A stretch of 53,771 nt of DNA from Asaia bogorensis (GCA_943333505.2 CALQTN020000025.1:1-53771), one strand, 5' to 3'. Positions 16,348-25,698 are shown, counted from the first letter of the stretch. Program-made: numbers and translations. Notes: generated from the letters alone by a model not told the origin.

Positions 16348-16610
16348 AGAAGCTCATTCCCTTCTTTTTTCTCGCTTGTCGAAGTCACGAGGTTGGAAAC
16401 CCCATAAAGTAGCATCGTCTGAGTTTGGGTTCCAATCCGACTAAAATCGCGGATCGGTCAGCGCGGCCAACACGTGCTGATCCAGGTCCATGCGGCTGAT
16501 GGCGTCCGTCGGCACGAGAGTTACACGGTTGACCGCGCTCTTGCTCATCCGGAGCGGCGGCCGTTCAGCAACTCGGGCAGCGAAAGCCACAGCCGCATAG
16601 ACGCAAAATT
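16348..16610. other. Gap without a supported gene
   Basis: About 260 bases between the HEPN-like start and the M20 peptidase stop. A minus-strand frame reading MSKSAVNRVTLVPTDAISRM ends in a stop near 16441 after 35 codons. It has no ribosome binding site and may be the tail of a lost gene. Nothing else is visible. Confidence 0.4.
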
Positions 16611-17750
16611 TTACTCCCCCAGGGTTTCAAACAATCCCAACAACAGCTTGGTCCGCGGGACCAGCGATGACACGTAAAGTTGCTCCTGATCGGTATGGGC
16701 GCCCTTCCCGTCCACCCCAAGCCCGTCCAAGGTCGGCGCAATCAAGGCGGTAAAATTGCCGTCACTGCCGCCCCCGGTTTTGAGGTCCTGCAGGTCGATC
16801 CCGATGGTTGCCGCAATTTTGCGGGCGTGCTGGAAAAGCGCCTCGATCTCCGGGCCTTTTTCGTAACCGGGCCGGTTCAGGCCGCCCGTCATGGTCAGCA
16901 CCACGTCCGGATCATAAGCCTTCACCGCCAACACACGGGCAACCGCCGCATCACCGATCACCTGATTGGGCACCCGCATGTCGATCTCGGCGCGGGCTTC
17001 CTCGGGCACGACGTTGGCGCGGGTGCCGCCGGCGATGAGGCCGACATTCACAGTAACCTCGGTTGCCAGATCGTTCATCGCCTCGAGATCCAAAATCTGG
17101 CGGGCGAGTTCCTTGATCGCGCTGCGGCCATCGCTATGCCGGGCGCCGGAATGGGCGGCGCGGCCAGTGATGTGGAGGTCAAACCGTGCCACGCCCTTGC
17201 GTGCGGTTACCACCTTGCCGCCTTCGCGGGCTGGCTCGGTTACCAGCACGTATTTGGCCCGCCGCGCCTCACGTTCGATGATTTCGCGGGAGGTCGGGCT
17301 GCCGACTTCTTCCTCCGAGACAAACAAATGACGGATCGGCAGCGCGGTTTCCTTCCCCAACCGCGCCAGATGGCGCATCGCCGCAAACGCGATATGGGCG
17401 CCGCCCTTCATGTCGTAGATACCCGGGCCATAGGCGATGTCGCCTTCCACCCGGAACGGCAGGCGCGTCGCCAGCATGCCGATATCGTGCACGGTATCGA
17501 GATGGCTCAACACCAAAATGCCAGGTCCGTCGCCACCCCAGGGCGAGGTAACCAGCAAATGGTCGCCAAAGCCGTCGCGTCCCGGAATACGTTCCATCTT
17601 CGCGCCGATGGTCGCGTAATCGGCCGTAACCTTGTCCACCACACGATTGACGGCCGCGGCATCCTGGGTCGGGCTTTCGATCTCGACCCAGGCACGAATG
17701 CCGTCGAGAATTTCGGTGACGTCAAGCGGTGGAACATTCGATGCAGACAT
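16611..17750 (-). CDS. M20 family metallopeptidase (carboxypeptidase G2/ArgE-like)
   Basis: A 379-aa zinc-dependent amidohydrolase. Metal-site motifs are in order: LSHLDTVHDIG (His, Asp), YGPGIYDMKGG (bridging Asp), VSEEEVGSPTS (catalytic Glu and metal Glu), then VLVTEPAREGG. The dimerisation domain follows with GRAAHSGARHSDGRSAIKEL. The C terminus has the metal-binding KTGGGSDGNFTA, as in glutamate carboxypeptidases. No signal peptide, so cytoplasmic. It is divergent from the Ntn acylase gene, with starts 86 bases apart. Both enzymes cleave amide bonds of N-acylated or peptide-like compounds, so they may share a control region. Confidence 0.92.
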   Translation of the reverse strand: MSASNVPPLDVTEILDGIRAWVEIESPTQDAAAVNRVVDKVTADYATIGAKMERIPGRDGFGDHLLVTSPWGGDGPGILVLSHLDTVHDIGMLATRLPFRVEGDIAYGPGIYDMKGGAHIAFAAMRHLARLGKETALPIRHLFVSEEEVGSPTSREIIEREARRAKYVLVTEPAREGGKVVTARKGVARFDLHITGRAAHSGARHSDGRSAIKELARQILDLEAMNDLATEVTVNVGLIAGGTRANVVPEEARAEIDMRVPNQVIGDAAVARVLAVKAYDPDVVLTMTGGLNRPGYEKGPEIEALFQHARKIAATIGIDLQDLKTGGGSDGNFTALIAPTLDGLGVDGKGAHTDQEQLYVSSLVPRTKLLLGLFETLGE

Positions 17751-17835
17751 GCGGACTCTCCTGGTCAGGCAGCAAGGCTAGGCAATTCGGCGGCATCGTG
17801 AAACCCTGCCGGAAACACGTCCGAAGGATACCAGT

Positions 17836-20145
17836 ATGACCGAGCGCCTCAACCTGACCGTCCCCGGCCTCCAGGCGCCGGCCGAGATTGTGATGGATCG
17901 CTGGGGTATCCCGCATATCCGTGCGGCGACCCGGCATGATGTGTTCTTCGCGCAAGGCTTCGCGGTCGCGCGGGAACGGCTCTGGCAATTGGATTTGTGG
18001 CGCAAGCGCGGCCTGGGCAAGCTCGCCGAGGATTTTGGACCAGGCTTTCTCGCGGAAGATCGGGCCTCGCGCCTGTTTCTCTACCGTGGCGACATGCAGG
18101 CGGAATGGGCTGCTTACGGCACCCAGGAAGCCCAGACCATCACCGATGCCTTCGTCCAGGGGATCAATGCGTGGATCGCGCAGACGGTCGCTGACCCAAA
18201 TCTGCTGCCACCCGAATTCGCAGCCCTGGGCACGCTCCCCAAGAGCTGGGCCGCCGAAGACGTGGTTCGCATTCGCGGTCACGGCCTGGTGCGCAACGTG
18301 CTGTCCGAGGTCGCGCGCGCCCAAATACTGGCCCGTGCCGACGATGCCACCGAGTTGGTGCGCCGGTCGCTCGAACCAAGCTGGACCGCGCAAGTGCCGG
18401 ACGGCCTCAACGTCGCGGAAATCCCGGCCAACGTGCTCGATGTCTTCAAGCTCGCGACGGTGCGGCTTGATTTTTCGCCGGCGCGGATGGCGGCGGGGTT
18501 GGATGACGCTTGGAAATGGACCGGGGTGACCGAACTCGGCGATGTTTATGAACAGGGCTCGAACAACTGGGCGGTAGCGGGATCGCGCACCGAGAGCGGC
18601 CGCCCCATCCTCGGCAGCGATCCGCACCGCGCCCATGCGCTGCCGTCGTTGCGCATGATCGTCCATCTGACCGGACCCGGCATTGACGTGATCGGCGCCG
18701 GCGAACCGGCTTTGCCCGGCGTGTCGATCGGCCATAATGACTATTGCGCCTTCGCCCTGACCATCTTCCCGATGGATCAGGAGGATTTGTATGTCTACGA
18801 AACCGACCCCGCCAATCCTGATCGCTACCGCTACGACGGTGCCTGGGAGGATATGCGGATCGTTTCGGAACACATTCCTGTTCTTGGCTGCGACCCGCAA
18901 ACCGTCACCCTGAAATTCACCCGTCACGGGCCGGTCGTGCATGAAGACCTTGCCAGCAACCGTGCCTACGCCATTCGTTCGGTATGGTTCTCGCCCGGTG
19001 CATCGGCATACCTGACCTCAATTTCCTACATGGAAGCCGGATCGATGGCGGATTTCGAACAAAAACTGCAGGGCTGGTCGACCCCTTCGGTCAACCATGT
19101 CTACGCCGATCGCGACGGCAACATCGCCTGGTATGCTGCCGGCCGCGCACCCAACCGCCCCAACTGGGACGGGCTACTGCCTGTACCTGGCGACGGGCGC
19201 TACGAGTGGGATGGGTTTGTGAAATTCACCGACCTGCCGCGCAGCATCAACCCGACACGCGGCTTTGTCGCCACGGCCAACGAAATGAATTTGCCACCTG
19301 ACTATCCATATCAGGACCACAAGCTCGGCTTCGAGTGGGCGGAACGGTCGCGCACCACCCGCATCCACGAAGTGCTCGACAGCCAGCCCAAGCACACGCT
19401 TGCCGATTCGCAGGCCTTGCAGACCGACGATGTTTCGATCCCCGCCCGCCGGATCGCCCCCATGCTGGGCACGCTTGCGGCCGACGGCGATGCCGCCGCC
19501 GGCCGCGCGTTGCTGGCCGGGTGGGATTTCCATCTCGGCCGTGGATCTGCGGCGGCGGCGTTGTTCGAGGTCTGGTGGGTAAAGCACCTCAAGCCCGCAA
19601 TGCTCGATCTCGTGTCCCAGGACAAAATCGTGCGGGCGCTATTGATCCCCGGCGATATCGAAACCTTGCTCGGTATGTTGGAGCGCCGCGATGCCCGCAT
19701 TCCAGATCGCGATGGATTGCTCGTGCAGACCCTCGGTGCCGCGATGGCAGAGTGCCGCGGCCGGATGGGTGATGATATCACCGCCTGGCAGTGGGGCAGG
19801 CTGCATCACGGGCTTTTTGAACACCCGCTGGCGCGGATCACGCCGACGTTGCACAGCGTTGGGCCGGTGCCAAAGGGCGGATCGGGCTCGACCCCAATGG
19901 CCGCCGGCTACCGGCCATCGGATTTCCGCGTCACCACCGGGGCATCGTTCCGTATGGTGGTCGATGTCGGCAATTGGGATGCCAGCGTTTGCATCAACGC
20001 GCCCGGCCAGTCCGGCGATCCACGATCGAGCCACTATGGCGATCTGGCACCGCTCTGGGGGGCAGGCGAGTACGTTCCCATGCTGTTTTCGGCTGCGGCG
20101 GTTGATGCGGTGGCGGAGTTGGTGATTGGATTGGTGCCGGGGTGA
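17836..20145 (+). CDS. Penicillin acylase family (Ntn-hydrolase) protein
   Basis: A 769-aa precursor of the penicillin/acyl-homoserine-lactone acylase family. The alpha-chain region opens with MDRWGIPHIRAATRHDVFFA and ARERLWQLDLWRKRGLGKLA. The autocatalytic site is EQGSNNWAVAGS, with Ser242 as the N-terminal nucleophile of the beta chain after processing. Downstream are GRPILGSDPHR and the late ASFRMVVDVGNWD. Length is typical. Unlike most family members it has no signal peptide, since MTERLNLTVPGLQAPAEI leads straight into the fold, so it probably works in the cytoplasm. Substrate (lactam, AHL or N-acyl amino acid) cannot be read. Confidence 0.92.
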   Translation: MTERLNLTVPGLQAPAEIVMDRWGIPHIRAATRHDVFFAQGFAVARERLWQLDLWRKRGLGKLAEDFGPGFLAEDRASRLFLYRGDMQAEWAAYGTQEAQTITDAFVQGINAWIAQTVADPNLLPPEFAALGTLPKSWAAEDVVRIRGHGLVRNVLSEVARAQILARADDATELVRRSLEPSWTAQVPDGLNVAEIPANVLDVFKLATVRLDFSPARMAAGLDDAWKWTGVTELGDVYEQGSNNWAVAGSRTESGRPILGSDPHRAHALPSLRMIVHLTGPGIDVIGAGEPALPGVSIGHNDYCAFALTIFPMDQEDLYVYETDPANPDRYRYDGAWEDMRIVSEHIPVLGCDPQTVTLKFTRHGPVVHEDLASNRAYAIRSVWFSPGASAYLTSISYMEAGSMADFEQKLQGWSTPSVNHVYADRDGNIAWYAAGRAPNRPNWDGLLPVPGDGRYEWDGFVKFTDLPRSINPTRGFVATANEMNLPPDYPYQDHKLGFEWAERSRTTRIHEVLDSQPKHTLADSQALQTDDVSIPARRIAPMLGTLAADGDAAAGRALLAGWDFHLGRGSAAAALFEVWWVKHLKPAMLDLVSQDKIVRALLIPGDIETLLGMLERRDARIPDRDGLLVQTLGAAMAECRGRMGDDITAWQWGRLHHGLFEHPLARITPTLHSVGPVPKGGSGSTPMAAGYRPSDFRVTTGASFRMVVDVGNWDASVCINAPGQSGDPRSSHYGDLAPLWGAGEYVPMLFSAAAVDAVAELVIGLVPG

Positions 20146-20155
20146 GGCAAGCGGA

Positions 20156-20182
20156 TTCTTTTGCTGAACAAAAAGAAGGCCC
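20156..20182. repeat. Dispersed T-rich hairpin repeat, copy b
   Basis: TTCTTTTGCTGAACAAAAAG, then AAGGCC, between the converging acylase and aminotransferase genes. It is a shortened version of the 9411-9443 repeat with one bulge in the stem. Its position at two facing gene ends suits a bidirectional terminator. Confidence 0.5.
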
Positions 20183-20188
20183 CCTTTC

Positions 20189-21463
20189 CTATATCTCCTT
20201 AACCGCCCGCCTAACCGCTGCCAAAGTCGCCTCAATCACCGCATCATCATGCTCGGTCGACAAAAACCACGCACCCCGCTCCAGCGCCCGCACCCCATGG
20301 CGCAGCAGCGCGGTGGTGAACGCGACATAGCGCGGCCGGTCCATCGCCCCGAGATCCGCCCAGTTGCGCGGCGCGGATGACAGCCCCAGGGCGACATGGA
20401 ATATCTGCGGCAGCCCCCCGACATAGGCGGCAATCCCCGCGTCATCGAAGGCCGCCTGGATGCCCGCCATAAGACGTTGCCCACGCGGCGCGATGGCAGC
20501 AAGCGTTGCCGGATCGCGCAGCCGGCGCAATGCCGCGACGCAGGCGGCCATGGTCACCGCCTGGCCATTATAGGTGCCGCCATGGACCACGCCCTTGGTC
20601 ACCAGATCCATGAGTTCTGCGCGCCCGGCGATTGCCGCCACCGGGAAACCATTGGCCATCGCCTTGGCGAAGGTAGCGAGGTCGGGGGTTACCCCCAGCA
20701 ATTGCTGCGCGCCACCGGGGGAGACCCGAAAGCCGGTGATGACTTCGTCAAAGATCAACACTGTCCCGGCCGCAGTGCAGGCCGCGCGCACCCCTTCGAG
20801 GTAACCGGGCAGCGGAAATATCGCCCCCTGATTGCACATGATCGGCTCCATGATCACGCCGGCGACATCGCCCTGTGCCAGGCGCGCCTGCAAAGCCCGC
20901 AGATCGTTCCATTCCAGCACCTCGATCTCGCGGGTCTCGGTCGCCTGACCGAGGCTGCCGGCGACCGGACCGTTGGCGCCTGGCGGCGGGGTGGTCGACC
21001 AAAGGATGTTGTCGAACCAGCCATGGTAATGCCCGGCGAATTTCACGATCACCCGCCGCCCGGTGGCGGTGCGCACAAGGCGCAGTGCGACCTGCACGGC
21101 CTCGGACCCAGACGAACAGAAACGCATCCGTTCAGCGCACGGCACCATTTCGCAGACCGCCCGCGCCGCCTCGGCTTCGGGGGCCGATTGGCCGCCATAG
21201 AGCAGGCCATCGGCCATTTGCGCGGTGGCGGCTGCGATCACGTCGGCCGGCGTATGGCCGAGAATCATCGGACCCATGCCGAGATAGTAGTCGATCAACC
21301 GGTTGCCATCGGCGTCGAACAGATAGGGCCCATCGGCACGATCAAACACCAGCGGGGTTGGCGCGATGCCGAGGCGGAAATTGCTGGACACTCCGCCGGC
21401 AAGATAAAGCGATGCGGCGCCGATGCGCGCCTTGCTCGCGTCAAAGCGAAGTTCGCTGGGCAT
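20189..21463 (-). CDS. Class III aminotransferase, glutamate-1-semialdehyde aminomutase-like
   Basis: A 424-aa PLP enzyme close to HemL in motif order: YLAGGVSSNFR, YLFDADGNRLIDYYLGMGPM, CSSGSEAVQVALRLVR, FAGHYHGWFDNILW, LIFDEVITGFR and TFAKAMANGFPVAAI, whose lysine (about 267) binds PLP. The ATG at 21463 opens the conserved domain; the longer open frame reads through a non-coding repeat. Many such paralogues outside heme clusters act on other amines. No heme gene is nearby, so I leave the symbol blank. It converges on the acylase gene. Confidence 0.9.
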   Translation of the reverse strand: MPSELRFDASKARIGAASLYLAGGVSSNFRLGIAPTPLVFDRADGPYLFDADGNRLIDYYLGMGPMILGHTPADVIAAATAQMADGLLYGGQSAPEAEAARAVCEMVPCAERMRFCSSGSEAVQVALRLVRTATGRRVIVKFAGHYHGWFDNILWSTTPPPGANGPVAGSLGQATETREIEVLEWNDLRALQARLAQGDVAGVIMEPIMCNQGAIFPLPGYLEGVRAACTAAGTVLIFDEVITGFRVSPGGAQQLLGVTPDLATFAKAMANGFPVAAIAGRAELMDLVTKGVVHGGTYNGQAVTMAACVAALRRLRDPATLAAIAPRGQRLMAGIQAAFDDAGIAAYVGGLPQIFHVALGLSSAPRNWADLGAMDRPRYVAFTTALLRHGVRALERGAWFLSTEHDDAVIEATLAAVRRAVKEI

Positions 21464-21539
21464 GCGTTTTTTCCCTGTGGTTTGCCGGTGACCGTTCCGG
21501 AACACGGCACCAATGTCAACGACAGTCCCAAGTCGGACA

Positions 21540-21578
21540 TTTTTTTGCTTCTTTGTTTTCAAATAACGAAGACCTTCC
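21540..21578. repeat. Dispersed T-rich hairpin repeat, copy c
   Basis: TTTTTTTGCTTCTTTGTTTT, then CAAATAACGAAGACCTTCC. It shares the T7-GCTTCTTT core and the GAAGACCTTCC tail with the other copies but has mismatches in the stem. It lies between two divergent genes, so here it cannot act as a terminator for an adjacent gene. Confidence 0.5.
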
Positions 21579-21635
21579 TTGACCCATCTTCCCATCGGCT
21601 TAGGCTCCGAAAATTATCCGCCTGAGGGAGCCACC

Positions 21636-24600
21636 ATGTCCGCACTATCCGACAATCCCACCCCAGCAACTCTGGATGCCTTGAAATGGCGCTGCATCGG
21701 CCCGTCGCGCGGCGGCCGCGTGGTGGCGGTGGCGGGCGACACCAACGATCCAATGACTTTCTATTTCGGCGCATGCGCTGGCGGCATCTGGAAGACCACC
21801 GATGGCGGGGTTTACTGGCGTAATGTCTCGGACGGGTTCCTGACCTCGTCATCGGTCGGCGCGATCGCGGTCGCGCGCTCGGACAGCAACGTGGTTTATG
21901 CCGGCATGGGTGAGACCACCATCCGCCTTGACGTATCGTACGGCGATGGGGTCTATAAATCGACCGATGCAGGCCGGACCTGGGCGCATATCGGCCTGCG
22001 CGACACTAAGCATATCGGCCGGGTGCTGATCCATCCGGAAAACCCCGATCTGGTCTATGTCGCCGCCCTTGGCGATATTTTCGGCTCCAACGATGCGCGT
22101 GGCGTTTACCGGTCCAAGGATGGCGGCGCCAATTGGGAACGCATTCTCCATCGGGACGCCGATACTGGCGCGATCGACATGGCGATGGATACCAATAACC
22201 CACGCATCATGTTCGCCTCGATGTGGCAGACACGGCGGAATTTCTGGAACATCAGCAGCGGCGGTCCCGGCTGCGGCCTGTTCCGGTCAACCGATGGTGG
22301 CGACACCTGGGAAGAAATCACCACTGCGCGCGGCTTGCCAGATGGCGCGCTGGGCAAAATCGGCGTGGCGATCTCGCCGGTGAAGCCGGGCAGGGTCTGG
22401 GCGCTGATCGAGGCAATCGATACCAAAACCGGGCTCTACAAATCCGATGACTACGGCGCGACCTGGAGCTTGATGTCGAATAACCGCGATCTGATGCACC
22501 GGCCCTGGTACTACACCCATGTCTTTGCCGACACCGGCCACGAAGACACAGTCTATGTTACCAATCTCAGCATGTGGAAATCCACCGATGCCGGGGTGAG
22601 CTTCAGCGAAATCAACACCCCGCACGGCGATAACCATGATCTGTGGATCGACCCGAACGACTCGAGCAGGATGGTCGAAGGCAATGATGGTGGCGCCTGC
22701 GTGTCGTTCAATGGCGGCCTTGTGTGGTCGTCGATCTACAACCAGTTGACCGCGCAATTCTATCGCATCGACATGGATAGCCACTACCCCTACCGCGTGT
22801 TCGGCACCCAGCAGGACAACTCCTCGATCGCGGTGCCGTCGGCATGCGTTTGGGGTGCCATTCCGCTCGCCGATTGTTCGTATCCCGGGACCGGCGAAAG
22901 TGGCTTCATCGCGGTCAAGCCGGATGACAACAACATCGTCTATTGCGGCGCGGTCGGATCGAGCCCAGGCGGCGCCGGCGCGTTGCAGCGCTATGATTAC
23001 CGCACCGATCAAATTCAGCTGCGCAATGTCTGGCCTGAGCAATCCACCGGCACCGCGCCGCGCGATTTGCGCTACCGTTTCGCCTGGACCTACCCGATCG
23101 TGTTTTCCCCGCACGACACCAATGTGCTTTACGCGGCCGGCAACCATGTGTTCCGTACCACCAACGAAGGCATGGACTGGGAGGAGATTTCGCCCGATCT
23201 CAGCCTGAATGACAAATCCCGCCAGGATCATTCCGGCGGCAATGTAACACGGGAAAGCGCGGGGGCGGAGGTTCATGCGACATGCGCCTGTGTCGCCCCT
23301 TCGGCGCACCGTCGCGGTGAAATCTGGGCCACCACTGATGACGGCCTGGTGCATGTCACCCGCGATGATGGCAAGACCTGGCACAATGTCACGCCCGCCG
23401 CGATGCCAGCGCTCGCGTATGTCGGCTGCGTGGAAATCTCGGCGCATGATCCCGACACCGTCTATCTTGCCGCTACCCGCTATAAACTCGCGGATTACGA
23501 GCCTTATCTGTTTCGCAGCACTGACAGCGGACGGAGCTGGCAGACGATCAACGGGGACTATCCGGCTGGCGAAATCACCCGTGTTGTCCGTGCCGACCCG
23601 GCCACTCCTGGCCTGCTGTTTGTCGGCAGCGAAACCGGCGTGTTCTTCAGCAGCAATGATGGCGCGAACTGGGCCCGGATGGGCGGCGGATTCCCGGTGG
23701 TTCCGGTCTATGACCTCAAGATCAAAGATGCCGATCTGGTGGTTGGCACCCATGGCCGGTCTTTCTGGATCCTCGATGATATTTCGCCACTGCGCGCCCT
23801 CGCCGCCGGCCCCCGCCAGGGGGTAATTGCCCCGCGGGAGACGGTCCGCACCAAGCTCCATTTCGCTGCCTTGAACGGGGTGCGGCAGAACATCGCCTTT
23901 AATCTGGCATTTGGCATCGAAGGCGGCATCGCCGTGGTGGACATGCCCGACGGCAGCAAACGTCGTGAGCATCTGGATGTCGGCGAAAACCCGCCCACTG
24001 GCGCGATCACCTATTATTGGCTCGACAGCGCCGATGCGGGGCCGGTCGTGCTGACCTTCCAGGACGCCAAGGGCGCAGCCATCGCGCGTTTTGCCAGCGA
24101 TGACCAAGATCTACCCGCACCGCGTCGGCCCACGACCAAAGCCGGGATCAATCGGTTCATCTGGGATATGAAATATACCGGCCCCGTGAAGATCGACGCG
24201 GCCCTGGCGCCTGTGCGCCAGAAGCCGCTCTCGGCGGAACCGGAAAACCCGTCAGGCCCAAGCATCGCGCCTGGCAGTTACCTGGTTGAGGCAAGCATTG
24301 CCGGCACGCTAACCTCGGCCGGGTTTACGGTTGTGAAGGACCCCCGTCTGTCAACCACGGATGCCGAGTATGCCGCCCAGTTGGAGCAGTTGCAGGCGCT
24401 CACGGCCTCACTGTCGGCGGTGCATCAGTCGGTCAACCTCATCCGTCGGCTCAAGGTGACACTGGCGGCCCTGGCCAACCGTGACGATGCAACGACGCTG
24501 GCCGACAAGGCGCGCGCAGGCGTCGCCGCGCTGTCAGCGATTGAGGGCGTGCTGGTCGACGTCAAACGGCAATCCGCCCGTGACGGTTTGCGCAATCCGG

Positions 24601-24800
24601 CTGGCCTCGCTGACACGTTGGGCAATCTGGCGGCTGCGATCGCGATAGCCGACTGCGCGCCGACAAGTTCGATGAAGGCGGTGGCCAAGGGAACCATGGG
24701 CAAAGTATCCGGCGAGATTGATAAGCTAGAAGCGTTCATTGCCGGTGAACTTGCCGACATCAACGCCGCGGCTGGCAATCTGCCACTGATCGGACTCTAA
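21636..24800 (+). CDS. BNR/sortilin-like beta-propeller repeat protein
   Basis: A 1054-aa protein made largely of beta-propeller repeats with Asp-box motifs: KTTDGGVYW, KSTDAGRTW, RSKDGGANW, RSTDGGDTW, KSDDYGATW, RTTNEGMDW, TRDDGKTW, RSTDSGRSW and SSNDGANW, spread over about residues 40-690. A beta-rich region and a helical C-terminal part (about 880-1050) follow. This matches the VPS10/sortilin-like 'glycosyl hydrolase' proteins of bacteria, whose activity is mostly unproven. Relatives are usually exported, but this start (GAGGGAGCCACC ATG) gives no signal peptide. Function could be binding or hydrolysis. Downstream lies a strong terminator hairpin. Confidence 0.88.
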   Translation: MSALSDNPTPATLDALKWRCIGPSRGGRVVAVAGDTNDPMTFYFGACAGGIWKTTDGGVYWRNVSDGFLTSSSVGAIAVARSDSNVVYAGMGETTIRLDVSYGDGVYKSTDAGRTWAHIGLRDTKHIGRVLIHPENPDLVYVAALGDIFGSNDARGVYRSKDGGANWERILHRDADTGAIDMAMDTNNPRIMFASMWQTRRNFWNISSGGPGCGLFRSTDGGDTWEEITTARGLPDGALGKIGVAISPVKPGRVWALIEAIDTKTGLYKSDDYGATWSLMSNNRDLMHRPWYYTHVFADTGHEDTVYVTNLSMWKSTDAGVSFSEINTPHGDNHDLWIDPNDSSRMVEGNDGGACVSFNGGLVWSSIYNQLTAQFYRIDMDSHYPYRVFGTQQDNSSIAVPSACVWGAIPLADCSYPGTGESGFIAVKPDDNNIVYCGAVGSSPGGAGALQRYDYRTDQIQLRNVWPEQSTGTAPRDLRYRFAWTYPIVFSPHDTNVLYAAGNHVFRTTNEGMDWEEISPDLSLNDKSRQDHSGGNVTRESAGAEVHATCACVAPSAHRRGEIWATTDDGLVHVTRDDGKTWHNVTPAAMPALAYVGCVEISAHDPDTVYLAATRYKLADYEPYLFRSTDSGRSWQTINGDYPAGEITRVVRADPATPGLLFVGSETGVFFSSNDGANWARMGGGFPVVPVYDLKIKDADLVVGTHGRSFWILDDISPLRALAAGPRQGVIAPRETVRTKLHFAALNGVRQNIAFNLAFGIEGGIAVVDMPDGSKRREHLDVGENPPTGAITYYWLDSADAGPVVLTFQDAKGAAIARFASDDQDLPAPRRPTTKAGINRFIWDMKYTGPVKIDAALAPVRQKPLSAEPENPSGPSIAPGSYLVEASIAGTLTSAGFTVVKDPRLSTTDAEYAAQLEQLQALTASLSAVHQSVNLIRRLKVTLAALANRDDATTLADKARAGVAALSAIEGVLVDVKRQSARDGLRNPAGLADTLGNLAAAIAIADCAPTSSMKAVAKGTMGKVSGEIDKLEAFIAGELADINAAAGNLPLIGL

Positions 24801-24900
24801 CGTGATGACCGTCGGCCGCGTCACACGAAGGTCTAAATAACGCGACCAAACAAAGAGTTAAAGCATGGGGACCGTGCCTATCAGCGGTCATCGTGCCCTA
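24801..24900 (+). repeat. 100-bp direct repeat with internal palindrome, copy 1
   Basis: Begins one base after the BNR gene stop. It is alignable without net length change to 25699-25798. Shared blocks include CACACGAAGGTCT, CGCGACCAAACAAAGA and GCCTATCAGCGGTCATC. In this copy the internal inverted repeat (GCATGGGGACCG/CGGTCATCGTGC) is imperfect. The two copies flank the mucR gene in the same orientation. Confidence 0.8.
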
Positions 24901-24904
24901 TCAA

Positions 24905-24942
24905 AAAAGCGGCCGTTCCACCTGGGTGGAACGGCCGCTTTT
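24905..24942. terminator. Bidirectional intrinsic terminator between BNR gene and mucR
   Basis: AAAAGCGGCCGTTCCACC and its exact reverse complement form an 18-bp stem around TG. The stem is flanked by A- and T-tracts, so it would terminate on both strands. It sits between the ends of the converging BNR and mucR genes. This is the clearest terminator in the window. Confidence 0.92.
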
Positions 24943-24959
24943 GCATGGCTCGAACAGGT

Positions 24960-25430
24960 TCAGGCTTTGGGCTTGCGTCCACGCTTGGCGGGGGCAGCCA
25001 CGGCCTTCGGAGCCGGCGCGGCGGCGGGCTTGCGGCCAAGGCCAATGGTCTTGGCAAGTTCCGAACGGCGGGCGGCATAGTTCGGCGCAACCATCGGATA
25101 ATCCGAAGCCAGGCCCCAACGCACGCGATATTGTTCCGGGGTTAAATCATACGAGGTCGCCAGATGGCGCTTCAGCATCTTCAGCTTCTTGCCGTCTTCC
25201 AGGCAGATAATATAATCGGCGAACACCGATTTCTTCACTGGAACAGCAGGTTCCGGACGCACTGGCTCGACGGCAACATGCCCTGCGCCTGACAGGCTAG
25301 CGTAGACCGAGTTAATCAGCGCCGGCAATGCTTCAGAGGCAACATTGTTGTTACCGAGATGGGCGGAGACAATTTGCGCCGTCAATTGCAACATACGGCC
25401 GTGGGTCGATTCTTCTGACATTGAACTCAT
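24960..25430 (-). CDS. MucR/Ros family transcriptional regulator with AT-hook-like tail
   Basis: About 156 aa. The MucR core is clear: LQLTAQIVSAHLGNN at the N terminus, then YIICLEDGKKLKMLKRHLAT and YDLTPEQYRVRWGL, then YPMVAPNYAARRSELAKTIG. The zinc-finger position reads CLEDG, with Asp instead of the second Cys, as in zinc-independent MucR variants. The tail is Ala/Pro/Lys-rich and ends KRGRKPKA, similar to an AT-hook, which is not part of the classic family. Start at 25430 (MSSMSEES) is a choice; Met three codons later is possible and no strong ribosome binding site is seen. MucR proteins silence AT-rich genes and control exopolysaccharide. The AT-rich upstream region is a likely self-regulatory target. 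Confidence 0.88.
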   Translation of the reverse strand: MSSMSEESTHGRMLQLTAQIVSAHLGNNNVASEALPALINSVYASLSGAGHVAVEPVRPEPAVPVKKSVFADYIICLEDGKKLKMLKRHLATSYDLTPEQYRVRWGLASDYPMVAPNYAARRSELAKTIGLGRKPAAAPAPKAVAAPAKRGRKPKA

Positions 25431-25698
25431 CGTTGTTGTGAAGCCATTCGTATAGCGTGCGATTCGCCTTTGGTCATCTAATTTATTCGACCCCGTCGCA
25501 GCCCGGGCTAATTGGAATTCAACGAGACTATATTTATTAAAATACAATACATTACGGGTATTTACAAAAGTTAATAAATTTTAACACCGAATTGTAACGG
25601 CGATACACTGCCACCGCAGGAAGTCACAACACCTAATTGAATGGCATTGGCGCCCCGCGCCGTTCCGCTGGGGAACGACAGCATGCCATCGATGAGAG
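25431..25698 (-). promoter_or_regulatory. AT-rich mucR upstream region
   Basis: This gap holds no gene. From about 25525 to 25600 it is strikingly AT-rich for this genome, with several TTTATTAAAA-like tracts and TAATAAATTTTAAC. MucR/Ros proteins bind AT-rich sites and often repress themselves, so this is the likely promoter-operator region. Individual -35/-10 boxes cannot be assigned with confidence. Confidence 0.45.

Noticed and set aside
16680-17801. 373-codon plus-strand open frame opposite the M20 peptidase
   Set aside because: Shadow frame. All metal-site motifs of M20 are on the minus strand.
22287-24107. 606-codon minus-strand open frame inside the BNR gene
   Set aside because: Antisense shadow of a repeat-rich gene. 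Composition is unlike neighbouring proteins.
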